From NCBI RefSeq assembly GCF_003012745.1, contig NZ_PXYK01000024.1, forward strand, positions 26,325 to 90,324: 64,000 nt of DNA. Direction: 5' to 3'. A program made the position numbers and the translations under genes. Under the pieces are notes generated by a model, which was not told where the DNA came from, made no database searches, and saw only the letters and a list, made by a program, of their open reading frames with translations. Below, one piece after another: positions 1 to 8,502 of the stretch. Position 1 is the stretch's first letter. Each line of letters starts with the position of its first letter. The stretch comes from Kumtagia ephedrae. GTDB taxonomy: Bacteria; Pseudomonadota; Alphaproteobacteria; Rhizobiales; Rhizobiaceae.

Positions 1-647
1 GCGACGAGGTCGTCGAGGTCCTTCGGCGGCTGCACGCCGACCTTGTCGAACATCTCCTTGTTGTAGGTGATGTTGTTCTGCTCGAAGCCCCAGGGAATGC
101 ACCACTGCTTGGCGTCGTCGGAGCCGAGCGTGCCGCCGGGCTGGCCGTTCCAGGCACAGGACTTGCGCACGCCCTCAAGCACGTCGTCCCAGGCATAGGT
201 CGGGCTGGTCTTGGCTGGATCCTTGATCCACTGGTTGAGATCTTCGGTCCAGCCGGCCGGGCCGTAGGTCCAAGTCATGTAGGCACCGGTCATGAAGGCA
301 TCATATTCCGACGAGCCCGACGACAGCGCCGCCGTCACCTTGTCGAAATAGACGTCTTCCGGGAACACGTCATAGGTGACCTCCATCCCCGTCAGGTCCT
401 TGAAGGCCTGCAGGTTGGCGATCATGGCGTCGGCATAGGGATGCTTGTTGAGCAAGAGCTTGAGCGACTTACCCTTGTGCGCCTGCCAGTCGAAGTCGGC
501 GGCCATGGCGCGGCTCTGCGCCATGGCGAGCAGCGTGCCGCCCATGGCGGCCGTCAGGCCGAGCGCGCCGAGGCCCTTGATCAGGCCGCGACGATCCACC
601 TGCCCGCGAATGAACGCGTCAACGAGGTCTTTCTCTCTTTCATACAT
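1..647 (-). CDS. Sugar ABC transporter substrate-binding protein (partial)
   Basis: Periplasmic binding protein of the family 1 extracellular solute-binding group, which delivers a carbohydrate or polyol to an ABC importer. About 215 N-terminal residues are visible; the rest lies beyond the left edge. Residues 19-24 (RRGLIK) followed by a hydrophobic stretch and an Ala-rich cleavage region form a Tat-like signal, and the mature part begins near ADFDWQ. The ATG at 647 is preceded by a strong GGAGGAG ribosome site. It lies 46 bases downstream of the SorC-type regulator on the same strand, so the two probably form one transcript with permease genes outside the window. The substrate cannot be read from this fragment. 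Confidence 0.85.
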   Translation of the reverse strand, partial: MYEREKDLVDAFIRGQVDRRGLIKGLGALGLTAAMGGTLLAMAQSRAMAADFDWQAHKGKSLKLLLNKHPYADAMIANLQAFKDLTGMEVTYDVFPEDVYFDKVTAALSSGSSEYDAFMTGAYMTWTYGPAGWTEDLNQWIKDPAKTSPTYAWDDVLEGVRKSCAWNGQPGGTLGSDDAKQWCIPWGFEQNNITYNKEMFDKVGVQPPKDLDDLV

Positions 648-693
648 CTTCCATTCTCCTCCACAGGGTAGTTCCGTTGCCAATGTTTGCCGG

Positions 694-1668
694 CTACCCG
701 ACCGGCTTAGCCTCCACGAGCGACCGCGCCGTCCGCTCGTCGGTGATGAGGCCGCGCAGATAGCGGCTCTCCAGCACCGAGCGGACCGCCCGGATCTTCA
801 CCTTGCCGCCGGCCACGGCGACGATCCGGCGGTTCCTCAAATCCTCGCGGCCGAGCGCCATCACCCGGCTCGACAGCGGCGCCTCGAACGGCGCGCCGTC
901 GGCATCGAAGAAATGGCCGAGCAGCTCGCCCACGCCGCCGCCGCGCTTCACCTCCTCCATTTCCGGCCGCTCGACCATGCCGGTCGCCACCAGCGACGCC
1001 TGCCGCTCGGTCGTGCCGATGCCGGCGAGCAGCAGGTCGGAGGTCCGGGCCAGGTCGAACACCTCGGCCACGCCCTTCTGGCCGAGCAGAACCTGGCGGT
1101 CCTCGACCGTGTTGGCGAACATCGGCACGGGAACGACATAGGCCTCGGCGCCGGTGCGTTCGGCCAGCCGATGGATCACGTCGTGCGGATTGGCCGAGAA
1201 TTTGCGCGTCAGCCCGCCTAGCAGCGAGACGAAACGCGCCGTCGGCGCAGCGGTCCGCGGCAGATACTCCACGCAGGCGGCCAGCGTGCGGCCATGGCCG
1301 ACGCCGATCATGATCCGGTCGCCGCGCTCGATCTCGCGCTTCAGATACTGGGCGCCGGCGACGCCCAGCGCCTTCAGCGGCAGATCCTCGTCGTCGAACT
1401 CCGGCACCACTTCGCAATAGTCGAGGCTGTAGCGGGAGCAGAGTTCGGTCTCCAGCGCCACGCATTCCGAAACGTCGCCGTCGATATAGACCTTCACCAG
1501 CCCGTCCTGGTTGGCCTTGGTGATCAGGCGATGCGCCTTCAGGCTGGTCAGGCCGAGACGCTTGGCGACTTCGGACTGGGTCAGGCCGCCGGCATAATGC
1601 AACCAGGCGGCACGCGTCGCCATGCTGCTTTCGTCGTCGCGAAGGAGGCCGTTTCCCGTCCCTGACAT
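694..1668 (-). CDS. SorC/DeoR-family sugar-binding transcriptional regulator
   Basis: A 324-residue regulator. An N-terminal helix-turn-helix (about residues 29-51, TQSEVAKRLGLTSLKAHRLI) is followed by a SorC-type sugar-phosphate-binding domain. The SorC family binds phosphorylated sugars or polyols and controls the adjacent uptake operon, here the sugar-binding protein gene that follows. The ATG at 1668 was chosen because the reading frame upstream (a TTG at 1716) would run through an 8-bp inverted repeat at 1700-1718 that looks like this protein's own operator; family members also normally start just ahead of the DDES-ATRAAW segment. The ribosome site before 1668 is weak, so the start is moderately certain. 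Confidence 0.85.
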   Translation of the reverse strand: MSGTGNGLLRDDESSMATRAAWLHYAGGLTQSEVAKRLGLTSLKAHRLITKANQDGLVKVYIDGDVSECVALETELCSRYSLDYCEVVPEFDDEDLPLKALGVAGAQYLKREIERGDRIMIGVGHGRTLAACVEYLPRTAAPTARFVSLLGGLTRKFSANPHDVIHRLAERTGAEAYVVPVPMFANTVEDRQVLLGQKGVAEVFDLARTSDLLLAGIGTTERQASLVATGMVERPEMEEVKRGGGVGELLGHFFDADGAPFEAPLSSRVMALGREDLRNRRIVAVAGGKVKIRAVRSVLESRYLRGLITDERTARSLVEAKPVG

Positions 1669-1699
1669 CGTCCAGGTTTTTCTGCTGCGGACTGATATT

Positions 1700-1718
1700 T
1701 TTTGCAACGATTGCAAAA
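1700..1718. promoter_or_regulatory. Inverted repeat, probable SorC operator
   Basis: TTTTGCAA (1700-1707), three bases, then TTGCAAAA (1711-1718): a perfect 8-bp inverted repeat in AT-rich DNA 32 bases upstream of the chosen regulator start. The position and symmetry fit autoregulation by the SorC-type protein. Seen in the sequence; binding is inferred. Confidence 0.5.
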
Positions 1719-1897
1719 TTTTTCATGCCTGTCAACGCGCCCGATGAAGGCACCATGGCGTTGCTCGTCTGACTGTCGGCGTCACGTCGAGCTTGGGAAA
1801 AGGCCGTACAAAAGGAAGCATTGCCTTTTCCGGTGGGCTATTCTCGGCTGGAGAAATGGCTGTCCTCCAAACAGTCTTCAGCCATCGGAGCCGCACC

Positions 1898-2284
1898 GTG
1901 ACGAAAGCCGATCTCTCCGACCTCTACCGAGGCTACATAACCTGCCTGAACCGGCAGGACTGGCCGGATCTCGGACGTTTCGTCGACGAGGACGTGCGCT
2001 ACAACGGCCGGCGGATCGGCCTGTCGGGATACCGCGAGATGCTGGAGCGGGATTTTCGCGACATCCCGGACCTACGGTTCGACATCCGGCTGCTGATGTC
2101 CGACCCGCCCTATGTAGCGAGCCGGCTGGCATTCGACTGTTCGCCGAAAGGCTCGTTCCTCGGCCTCGAGGTCAATGGGAAGAGAGTATCCTTCGGCGAG
2201 AACGTCTTTTATGAGTTCCGGGACGGAAAGATCGTTGAAGTCTGGTCGATCATAGACAAGGCCGCCGTCGAGGCGCAGCTCTGA
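1898..2284 (+). CDS. SnoaL/ester cyclase-like (NTF2-fold) protein
   Basis: A 128-residue protein resembling small ester-cyclase/SnoaL-like members of the NTF2 superfamily (key stretch RYNGRRIGLSGYREMLERDF, then NVFYEFRDGKIVEVWS). Enzymes of this fold are diverse cyclases and isomerases, but many members have no known reaction, so no substrate is proposed. The GTG at 1898 is preferred because GGAG lies 7 bases upstream and family members begin at this TKADLSDLYRGYI segment. An in-frame ATG at 1856 would add 14 residues. It stands alone, convergent with the amidase gene. Confidence 0.7.
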   Translation: MTKADLSDLYRGYITCLNRQDWPDLGRFVDEDVRYNGRRIGLSGYREMLERDFRDIPDLRFDIRLLMSDPPYVASRLAFDCSPKGSFLGLEVNGKRVSFGENVFYEFRDGKIVEVWSIIDKAAVEAQL

Positions 2285-2295
2285 CACCGCGGTTT

Positions 2296-2316
2296 ATCGC
2301 CGAGCGGGGCGGCGAT
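2296..2316. terminator. Hairpin between convergent genes
   Basis: A 7-bp stem (ATCGCCG and CGGCGAT) with a 7-base loop just after the SnoaL-like gene and ahead of the amidase stop. It is placed to serve as a terminator, but no clear T-run follows. Confidence 0.35.
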
Positions 2317-2358
2317 GTCCTTCCTCGTCGCTACCGCTCGGGTGCCCTCCCCTTGAAC

Positions 2359-3801
2359 TCAGGCCGACACTTTCGGCCGGCGGTCCTTCCACGGCATCTC
2401 CTGCTCCAGCACTACGGCAAGCGCCAGCACCGTCGCCTCGTCGCCGTAGCGGCCGACGGCCTGCACGCCGATCGGCACGCCGCTTTCGGACATGGCGAGC
2501 GGGATCGACATGGCCGGTTGCCCCGATATGTCGAACGGGAACATGAACACCGAATCCGTCCAGAGATCGTTGTAGGCGTCGAGATCGGTCATCGACATGT
2601 CGTAGAAGCCGACCGGCCGCGGCAGTTGCGTCAGCGTCGGTGTGAGATAGATGTCATAGCCATCCAGATCCGTGGCAATGGCGCGGCTGGCCTGGCGCAC
2701 CGCCTCGACGTCGGAGATGTGGCTGATACCACTGGTGGCGCGGCCGCGCTCGATGATCGCCCAGGTGATCGGCTCGACGTCGTTCCTGGTTACCGGGCGG
2801 CCGAGAGCGCCCTCAAGCCAGTCGAAGACCGCCGCAGTCTGCACGCAGCTCATGTTCGTGTAGGTGCGCCAGATCCTGCCGGCGTCGAGGCTCATGTCGT
2901 GCTCCTCGACGTCATGGCCCAGCCGCTCCAGCAGCCTGGCGGTGTCGAGAACGGCCCGCCGGACCTCGGGATCGATCGGCCGGCCGTGCGGCGGCGTCAC
3001 GGTAAAGCCGACACGCAGCTTGCGGGGCGAACGCCGCGACAGCTCCAGCCATGACTTTTCCGGCACCGGCGGCTGATACGGATCGCCCGGCAGCGCGCCG
3101 GCGACCGCGTCGAGATAGGCGGCGGTGTCGCGAACCGTACGGGTGTTGGCCAGGAAATAGGCGCAGCCGTGCCAGACGTCGCCGAAGGGCGCCATGGTGA
3201 CGCGGCCGCGCGACGGCTTCAGGCCGAGCACGCCGCAGCAGGAGGCGGGCACGCGGATCGAGCCGGCGGCGTCGCTGGATTCTGCCACCGGCACCATGCG
3301 CGCGGCGACCGCCGCCGAGGAGCCGCCGCTCGACCCGCCAGCCGTCACGTCGGCGCGCCAGGGATTGACGGTGGCGCCGTAGAGCTTCGGCTCGGTCGAG
3401 ATCGACCAGCCGTTTTCCGGCGCGTTCGACTTGCCGACCAGCAGAAACCCGGCCTTCTTGATGCGGGTCACCACTTCGGCGTCGAAATCGGCGACGACAT
3501 CCTTGAGGTAGACGGACGAGTTGGTGTTGGGGGTCCCCTTCCAGGAGGTGGCGAGTTCCTTCAGCAGATAGGGGACGCCGGCAAACGGTGCCTCGCGATC
3601 GACGGCGACGGCGGCCATGCGGCCGATGTCGTAGAGCTTGTGGACGACCGCGTTCAGCTCCGGATTGAGCTTCTCGATGGTCGCCACGGCGGCCTCGACG
3701 AGTTCGCCCGGCGACACCTCGCCCTTGCGCACCAGTCCGGCCAGCGCCAGCCCGTCGGAATCCGCATAGGTCCGCAGCAGGCTTTCGGTCACACCAGGCA
3801 T
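2359..3801 (-). CDS. Amidase signature family enzyme
   Basis: A 480-residue cytoplasmic amide hydrolase of the amidase signature family (GatA/AtzF-like). The Ser-cisSer-Lys triad is intact: Lys81 in YLLKE, Ser158 in GGSSGG and the nucleophile Ser181 in DAAGSIR. The glycine-rich signature runs from about 154 to 200. The ATG at 3801 has a good GGGAGGAAG ribosome site, whereas the longer frame to 3846 has none. It lies downstream of the DUF2865 gene on the same strand but 145 bases away, so co-transcription is uncertain. Substrate unknown. No GatB or GatC genes adjoin, so this is unlikely to be the tRNA amidotransferase subunit. Confidence 0.88.
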   Translation of the reverse strand: MPGVTESLLRTYADSDGLALAGLVRKGEVSPGELVEAAVATIEKLNPELNAVVHKLYDIGRMAAVAVDREAPFAGVPYLLKELATSWKGTPNTNSSVYLKDVVADFDAEVVTRIKKAGFLLVGKSNAPENGWSISTEPKLYGATVNPWRADVTAGGSSGGSSAAVAARMVPVAESSDAAGSIRVPASCCGVLGLKPSRGRVTMAPFGDVWHGCAYFLANTRTVRDTAAYLDAVAGALPGDPYQPPVPEKSWLELSRRSPRKLRVGFTVTPPHGRPIDPEVRRAVLDTARLLERLGHDVEEHDMSLDAGRIWRTYTNMSCVQTAAVFDWLEGALGRPVTRNDVEPITWAIIERGRATSGISHISDVEAVRQASRAIATDLDGYDIYLTPTLTQLPRPVGFYDMSMTDLDAYNDLWTDSVFMFPFDISGQPAMSIPLAMSESGVPIGVQAVGRYGDEATVLALAVVLEQEMPWKDRRPKVSA

Positions 3802-3946
3802 CTTTCTTCCTCCCATCCTTGTTGTCCGGAGCACGACCCGTTGCATCGGGACTTGCCGGGACCGTGCCAGGACGCGCCACGCAACCTCGCGCGCCGCTCC
3901 TGATGCTGGGTCAACTCAAGAGGATTCGAAGGCCGACCGACAGGGA

Positions 3947-4840
3947 TCAGTTCGGGAAGAAATTGGGGCCAACGACCCGGACCTTGCGGTCAGCCGGCAA
4001 GTCGACCACCGGCGCCTGGTTATCGCCCGTCAGCGCCATCAGCGGCACGGGCTCGTCGGGACGCTCCCTCGGCAGCGGGATGACGGCGTTCTTCATGTTG
4101 AACGGCGTCACCGTTCTGGCGCGCGCCTCGTTGACGCGGCGATGATAGCCCTGGAAATCGCAGGCTTCGAAGCCCGTCCTGTTGCGATAGGCGAACGCGG
4201 TCGGCAATTCTCTGTACGGCCTACCGGTGTCGACCGAGATCATCTCCTCTGTCTCCAGTTCTGGGTCGTCGAGCCGGTAGACCGAGGTCTGGCTGCCGCG
4301 GCAGATGTAGCTGCACTGGTCGACGGCCTGCTTGTAGTCCCTGGAATCGATGAACTGCGACCCGGGGACCGGGAAGAAATAGCCATCCTCCACGCGCACG
4401 CAGAACAGCATCACGCCCGTATCGATGGATGGACCGGAACGGGCCGGCGCCGCGCGCTTGACGGAAGCTTCCACCACCTCGCGGCGTTCCTTGCGCTGCT
4501 GCGGCTTGCCGCAACCGAGAGCGGCGATGCGCGCGCGCAGCGCCGCCTGGTTGCCGCCCTGCGACCGGGCCAGCTGGCGCTGCACGTCGGCCTTGCGGTT
4601 GGCGAGATCGGCGCAGGGGTTGAAGAGGCCGCCGGTACCCCTGGACGAGCACTGACGCTTGCGCTCGAGGGCCTGGATCGCGGAGAGCTGCTTGGACAGC
4701 GCCACGCTTTGCGCGCTGGCACCGCCGCGCGCGGCGCGGGCGAGCAGGTCGGCGCAGGCATTGGCGTAGGCCGACGTCATGCCTAGGGAGAGCAGCGCGG
4801 CAACCGCGCCGATCCCGATCAGACTACGCTGCAACCGCAT
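3947..4840 (-). CDS. DUF2865 domain-containing exported protein
   Basis: A 297-residue protein of unknown function. The ATG at 4840 is followed by a Sec-type signal peptide (MRLQRSLIGIGAVAALLSLG, cut near ANA). A coiled, Gln/Arg-rich region with several Cys follows, then the DUF2865 core (FCVRVEDGYFFPVPGS, SYICRGSQTSVYRL). DUF2865 proteins are widespread in Hyphomicrobiales and are thought to sit in the periplasm or envelope; no activity is known. A longer frame to 4933 would bury the signal peptide and was rejected. Confidence 0.8.
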   Translation of the reverse strand: MRLQRSLIGIGAVAALLSLGMTSAYANACADLLARAARGGASAQSVALSKQLSAIQALERKRQCSSRGTGGLFNPCADLANRKADVQRQLARSQGGNQAALRARIAALGCGKPQQRKERREVVEASVKRAAPARSGPSIDTGVMLFCVRVEDGYFFPVPGSQFIDSRDYKQAVDQCSYICRGSQTSVYRLDDPELETEEMISVDTGRPYRELPTAFAYRNRTGFEACDFQGYHRRVNEARARTVTPFNMKNAVIPLPRERPDEPVPLMALTGDNQAPVVDLPADRKVRVVGPNFFPN

Positions 4841-5226
4841 CAATGAACGGGAAAGCGCCAGCCGGTGATCACGATTGTGCAATGCCGGCTCATCCGAACG
4901 AACGGACCTTGCCTCAAAGACCCGACGTACCATCGCATGCTACCCCAGATTGCCCGCGGACACGCTTCGACACGCAATGGCAGCAACCTGACCAAAGGTC
5001 AATTGCCGCCCGAAAAACCTACAGAACAAGGTAAACGATTTTACGGCAAGTCGGACCTGCCGGAATCGCGCTCCAGTGCCGCAACCGTGCCGCGCCCGAT
5101 CGCGAAAATGTGATCGCGAATTGGTCTGCCGCCTTGCTTCAGACTGCGTTTTTGCGTGCTCCGGGAAGCGGGGTACCGGCCGGAATGCGCCGCGGCGTAG
5201 GATGGCCGCGGCGCAAGGTTTCCTGG
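4841..5226. other. 386-bp intergenic region
   Basis: No gene is supported here. It contains the palindrome TGACCAAAGGTCA (4989-5001), about 150 bases upstream of the DUF2865 start, which could be an operator overlapping a TTGACC-type -35 on the minus strand, and the strong hairpin at 5186-5215 listed separately. Confidence 0.5.
5186..5215 (-). terminator. GC-rich terminator hairpin after the aldehyde dehydrogenase gene
   Basis: A perfect 11-bp inverted repeat (TGCGCCGCGGC, 5186-5196, and its complement, 5205-5215) with an 8-base loop, 12 bases past the aldehyde dehydrogenase stop on the minus strand. The T-run is poor, as is common in high-GC alphaproteobacteria. Confidence 0.6.
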
Positions 5227-6657
5227 TCAGATCTCGGTGACGAACTTCGTGCGCAGGTATGCCTCCAGACCTTCGATGCCGGATTCAGAGCCGTAGCCGG
5301 ATTCGTTGATGCCGCCGAAAGGCGTCTCCGCCGTCGACACCATCATGTGGTTGACACCGACCATGCCGGCTTCGAGGGCCATTTCGGTCTTCTGCGCAAA
5401 CGTGCCGTTTTGCGTGAAGACGAAGGAGGCAAGACCGAAGGGCAGGCTGTTGGCGCGCTCGATGACCTCGTCGAAGGTCGAGAACGTCGTCGTCGGCGCA
5501 AGCGGCCCGAACGGCTCCTCCGACATGATGAGGGCGTCGTCCGGCACGTTCTTCATCAGGGTCGGCGCATAGAAATAGCCTTGGTTGCCGATGCGCTCTC
5601 CGCCGGTGACGATTTCCGCGCCCTTGGCCCTGGCGTCGGCCACGAAGGAGTCCATCACATCAAGGCGGCGCGGCGCGATCATGGGCCCCATCTGCGTGCC
5701 CTCGTCGAGGCCGTTGCCGATGCGTATCCTGCGGGTGCGGGTGGCGAAGCCGTCGATGAAGGGCTCGTAAAGCGACTCATGCACGTAGAAGCGGGTCGGC
5801 GAGGTGCAGACCTGACCGGCATTGCGGAACTTGAAGGCGACGACCGTGTCCAGCGTCTTCTCGAGATTCGCGTCGGCATGGACGATCACCGGCGAATGGC
5901 CGCCCAGTTCCATGGTGCAGCGCTTCAGCGTGTCGGCCGCCTGCTTCTGCAGGAGCTTGCCGACGGCGGTCGAGCCGGTCAGCGACACCTTGCGCGGGAT
6001 CGGCGAGGACAGGAGGTGCGACGAGACCTCGGCGGGAACGCCGAAGACGATGTTGAGCACGCCCGCCGGAAGGCCCGCATCCTGGAAGCAGCGGCCGAAG
6101 GCGACCGCGGTGCCGGGCGTCTCTTCCGCCGGCTTGATGATGATGGAGCACCCGGCGCCGAGCGCGCCGGCGATCTTGCGGATGACGTTGCTGGCGGGAA
6201 AGTTCCATGCGGCGAAGCCGGCAACCGGCCCGACGGGCTCCTTGAACACCATCTGGCGCACGCCAGGCAGACGGGCCGGCACGATGCGGCCGTAGGCGCG
6301 CTTGCCTTCCTCGGCGTACCAGCGGGTCACGTCGGCGGAGAACTGCACCTCGCCAAGGGCCTCGGCCAGCGGCTTGCCGTTCTCCATCGTCAGCGTGCGG
6401 GCGATCTCGGCCTTACGTGCCTCGATCAGGTCGGCCGCCTTGTCCATCACGGCGAAGCGCTGGATCGCGGTCATAGCCTTCCACACCTTGAAACCCTTCG
6501 CCGATGCCGCGAGCGCCTCGTCGAGGTCGGCTGCCGAGGCGTGCGGCAGGCGGGCGATCGTCTGGGCCGTCGCCGGATTGATCAGGTCTTCGCCCGCTCC
6601 GGTGCTTCCCTGGCGCCAGACGCCGTCGATCAGGAGTTCAAGTTTCTCGAGGTACAT
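5227..6657 (-). CDS. NAD(P)-dependent aldehyde dehydrogenase (succinate-semialdehyde dehydrogenase-like)
   Basis: A 476-residue soluble dehydrogenase that oxidises an aldehyde to the acid. The catalytic set is complete: Asn152 (AAWNFP), Glu250 (MELGG) and Cys284 (GQVCTSPTR). The Cys context and length fit the GabD/succinate-semialdehyde and ketoglutarate-semialdehyde branch, but the substrate is not proven. The ATG at 6657 has a GGAAGGAAAG ribosome site; the longer frame to 6819 overlaps the divergent regulator and was rejected. It is divergent from the GntR gene across a 140-bp promoter region with the TGTATACA operator, so it is probably regulated with the catabolic operon to the right. Confidence 0.9.
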   Translation of the reverse strand: MYLEKLELLIDGVWRQGSTGAGEDLINPATAQTIARLPHASAADLDEALAASAKGFKVWKAMTAIQRFAVMDKAADLIEARKAEIARTLTMENGKPLAEALGEVQFSADVTRWYAEEGKRAYGRIVPARLPGVRQMVFKEPVGPVAGFAAWNFPASNVIRKIAGALGAGCSIIIKPAEETPGTAVAFGRCFQDAGLPAGVLNIVFGVPAEVSSHLLSSPIPRKVSLTGSTAVGKLLQKQAADTLKRCTMELGGHSPVIVHADANLEKTLDTVVAFKFRNAGQVCTSPTRFYVHESLYEPFIDGFATRTRRIRIGNGLDEGTQMGPMIAPRRLDVMDSFVADARAKGAEIVTGGERIGNQGYFYAPTLMKNVPDDALIMSEEPFGPLAPTTTFSTFDEVIERANSLPFGLASFVFTQNGTFAQKTEMALEAGMVGVNHMMVSTAETPFGGINESGYGSESGIEGLEAYLRTKFVTEI

Positions 6658-6763
6658 ATCGCTTTCCTTCCGTTCGGCTTCGCGCCAAAGCCAGCCGCAT
6701 ATCACGCGAGATCGGCTCCTGGCTGCCCGGAACGCCAGCTTTACACAATCTCGGCGACGCCGC

Positions 6764-6791
6764 TTGACCTGTACATTGTATACAGTATGGT
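6764..6791 (+). promoter_or_regulatory. Promoter with TGTATACA operator of the GntR regulator
   Basis: TTGACC (6764-6769), a 16-bp gap and TATGGT (6786-6791) make a plausible sigma-70 promoter. The palindrome TGTATACA (6777-6784) lies between the boxes, in the position and style of FCD-type GntR operators. If used, the transcript would start almost at the regulator ATG (6798), giving a nearly leaderless mRNA. The site could also repress the divergent aldehyde dehydrogenase. Confidence 0.5.
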
Positions 6792-6797
6792 GTCGAC

Positions 6798-7475
6798 ATG
6801 CTTTTGCAACGTCCATCACGTCTGACCGTGGCCATCCCCGAGAGCCTTGCCGAGATGCTCGAGGAGGAGATCGTCATGGGTCGCCTGAAGTCCGAGGAGC
6901 GCTTGACCGAAGAGGACGTCGCCGAGCGCTACGGGGTGAGCCGCTCGCCCGTTCGCGAAGCGCTGCGCCTGCTGGAGCGCGACGGCCTCGTCATCCGCGA
7001 GCCGCGGCGCGGCATCTGGGTGGCGCCGATGTCGCAGCGCGATTTCGACGAGGTCTACACCTGCCGCATCGCCCTCGAAGGGCTGGTGGCGCGGCAGGCG
7101 GCCGAATCCACCGAGATCGAGCGCAAGCAGGAATTGCGCGGCGTGCAGGCCGAGCTGGCGGAAACGCAGGCCAGCGGCGATGTGCGCCGGTTCTTTGCCG
7201 CCGACGTCCGCGGCTCCTTCATGATCTACGATCTGGCCGACAACCGGACCCTGTCGCGGCTGCTGCGCGGGCTCGAAAAGCAGGCCCTGCGCTATCGCTT
7301 CCACGCCTATCAGCGCAATCCCGACATGATCAAGCTGTCGCTCGAGGACACGACGCGCATCTTCGATGCGATCCTGGAGAGCGACGGCGCCGCCGCGCAG
7401 GCGGTCACCGAGAAGCTGATCCGCGAGATCTGGCAGAGCATGCGCGACGAAGTGCGGAACTCCTTCGGAAGCTGA
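6798..7475 (+). CDS. GntR-family regulator with FCD domain
   Basis: A 225-residue repressor. The winged helix (about residues 15-75, with LTEEDVAERYGVSRSPVREALRLL) is followed by an all-helical FCD ligand-binding domain. FCD regulators sense organic acids or amino-acid derivatives and control neighbouring catabolic genes. The epimerase gene starts 6 bases after its stop, so it is the first gene of the catabolic run. No ribosome site precedes the ATG, which agrees with a near-leaderless transcript; the exact start is therefore uncertain. Confidence 0.88.
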   Translation: MLLQRPSRLTVAIPESLAEMLEEEIVMGRLKSEERLTEEDVAERYGVSRSPVREALRLLERDGLVIREPRRGIWVAPMSQRDFDEVYTCRIALEGLVARQAAESTEIERKQELRGVQAELAETQASGDVRRFFAADVRGSFMIYDLADNRTLSRLLRGLEKQALRYRFHAYQRNPDMIKLSLEDTTRIFDAILESDGAAAQAVTEKLIREIWQSMRDEVRNSFGS

Positions 7476-7481
7476 GTTTTC

Positions 7482-8474
7482 ATGGTATCCCTGAGTGCGT
7501 CATTCTCCGTCGTCGACAGCCATACGGCCGGTCATCCGACACGCGTCGTCTTCAGCGGCATTCCGAGACTGAACGGCAGGACCGTGCGGGAGCGCCGCGA
7601 CGACTTCCGCACCCGCTTCGACCATTTGCGCCCGGCGCTGCTGCACGAGCCGCGCGGCCATGCGGCCATGGTCGGGCTGGTGCCCGTCCCTTCTGAACTC
7701 GCCGACTACGGCGCATTCTTCATCTCGTCCTACGTCTATCTGGACATGTGCGGGCACGGCACGATCGGCCTTGCCAAGACGCTCGCCTTCACCGGTGAGA
7801 TCAGCCCCTCGACCGGCGACAGCTTTACGCTGGAGACGCCGGCCGGCATCGTCACCGTCGGTCTCGTCTGGGGCGAGGACGGCACGCTCGACGCCGTCAC
7901 CATCCGCAACGTGCCGGGCTATGTCGGCCTGGAAGGGCTTGCCCTCGACATCCCCGGCGTCGGCCGCGTGACCACCGACATCGTCTATGGCGGCATGTGG
8001 TACGCCATGGTCGACGGCGCCGGGCTCGGGCTGGAACTTGTCCCCGACCAGGCGTCGAAGCTGATGCTGGCCGGCGCGGCGATCAAGAGCGCCATCAAGG
8101 AGGCCATCGCCGGCAACCCGCTCTTCGCTGGGGCGGCCGCGCCCAGCGTCCTGTTCCACGCCGCCGACGCGCCCGACAGCGCGACGCATTTCCTGGTGCT
8201 GGAGTCCAACAAGTTCGATCGCTCGCCCTGCGGGACCGGCACGGCGGCGCGCATGACGCACCTCCTGCACACCGGCGTCCTCAAGCCCGGCGACGTCTAT
8301 CGCGCCCGCAATATATTCGGCATCCCGTTCGAAGCCCGCCTGTCCGAAATGGTCAAGGTCGGAGAGCAGGATGCCGCAATCGTCGAGATCAAAGGCTCCG
8401 CCTTCATCACCTCGGCGCAAACGATCTTCTTCGAGAGCGGCGATCCGCTGTCGGGGGGATTCCTCAGCCGTTAG
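7482..8474 (+). CDS. Proline racemase / 4-hydroxyproline epimerase family enzyme
   Basis: A 330-residue cofactor-independent enzyme that inverts the alpha-carbon of proline or hydroxyproline-type substrates. Both catalytic cysteines are present: Cys90 (MCGHGTIG) and Cys250 (SPCGTGTAARM). Two Cys indicate racemase/epimerase chemistry; the trans-3-hydroxyproline dehydratases of this family carry Thr or Ser at the first position. It is sandwiched between the GntR gene (6-base gap) and the ABC binding protein (28-base gap). A D-amino-acid dehydrogenase gene lies further down the run, as in hydroxyproline pathways, but no DHDPS-type deaminase is present, so the natural substrate may differ from 4-hydroxyproline. 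Confidence 0.88.
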   Translation: MVSLSASFSVVDSHTAGHPTRVVFSGIPRLNGRTVRERRDDFRTRFDHLRPALLHEPRGHAAMVGLVPVPSELADYGAFFISSYVYLDMCGHGTIGLAKTLAFTGEISPSTGDSFTLETPAGIVTVGLVWGEDGTLDAVTIRNVPGYVGLEGLALDIPGVGRVTTDIVYGGMWYAMVDGAGLGLELVPDQASKLMLAGAAIKSAIKEAIAGNPLFAGAAAPSVLFHAADAPDSATHFLVLESNKFDRSPCGTGTAARMTHLLHTGVLKPGDVYRARNIFGIPFEARLSEMVKVGEQDAAIVEIKGSAFITSAQTIFFESGDPLSGGFLSR

Positions 8475-8502
8475 CACTCTGAACAAAAGAAGGGGCGCAT
8501 CA

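Noticed and set aside
5110..6825. 571-codon open frame on the plus strand
   Set aside because: Antisense of the aldehyde dehydrogenase gene, whose catalytic residues are all present.
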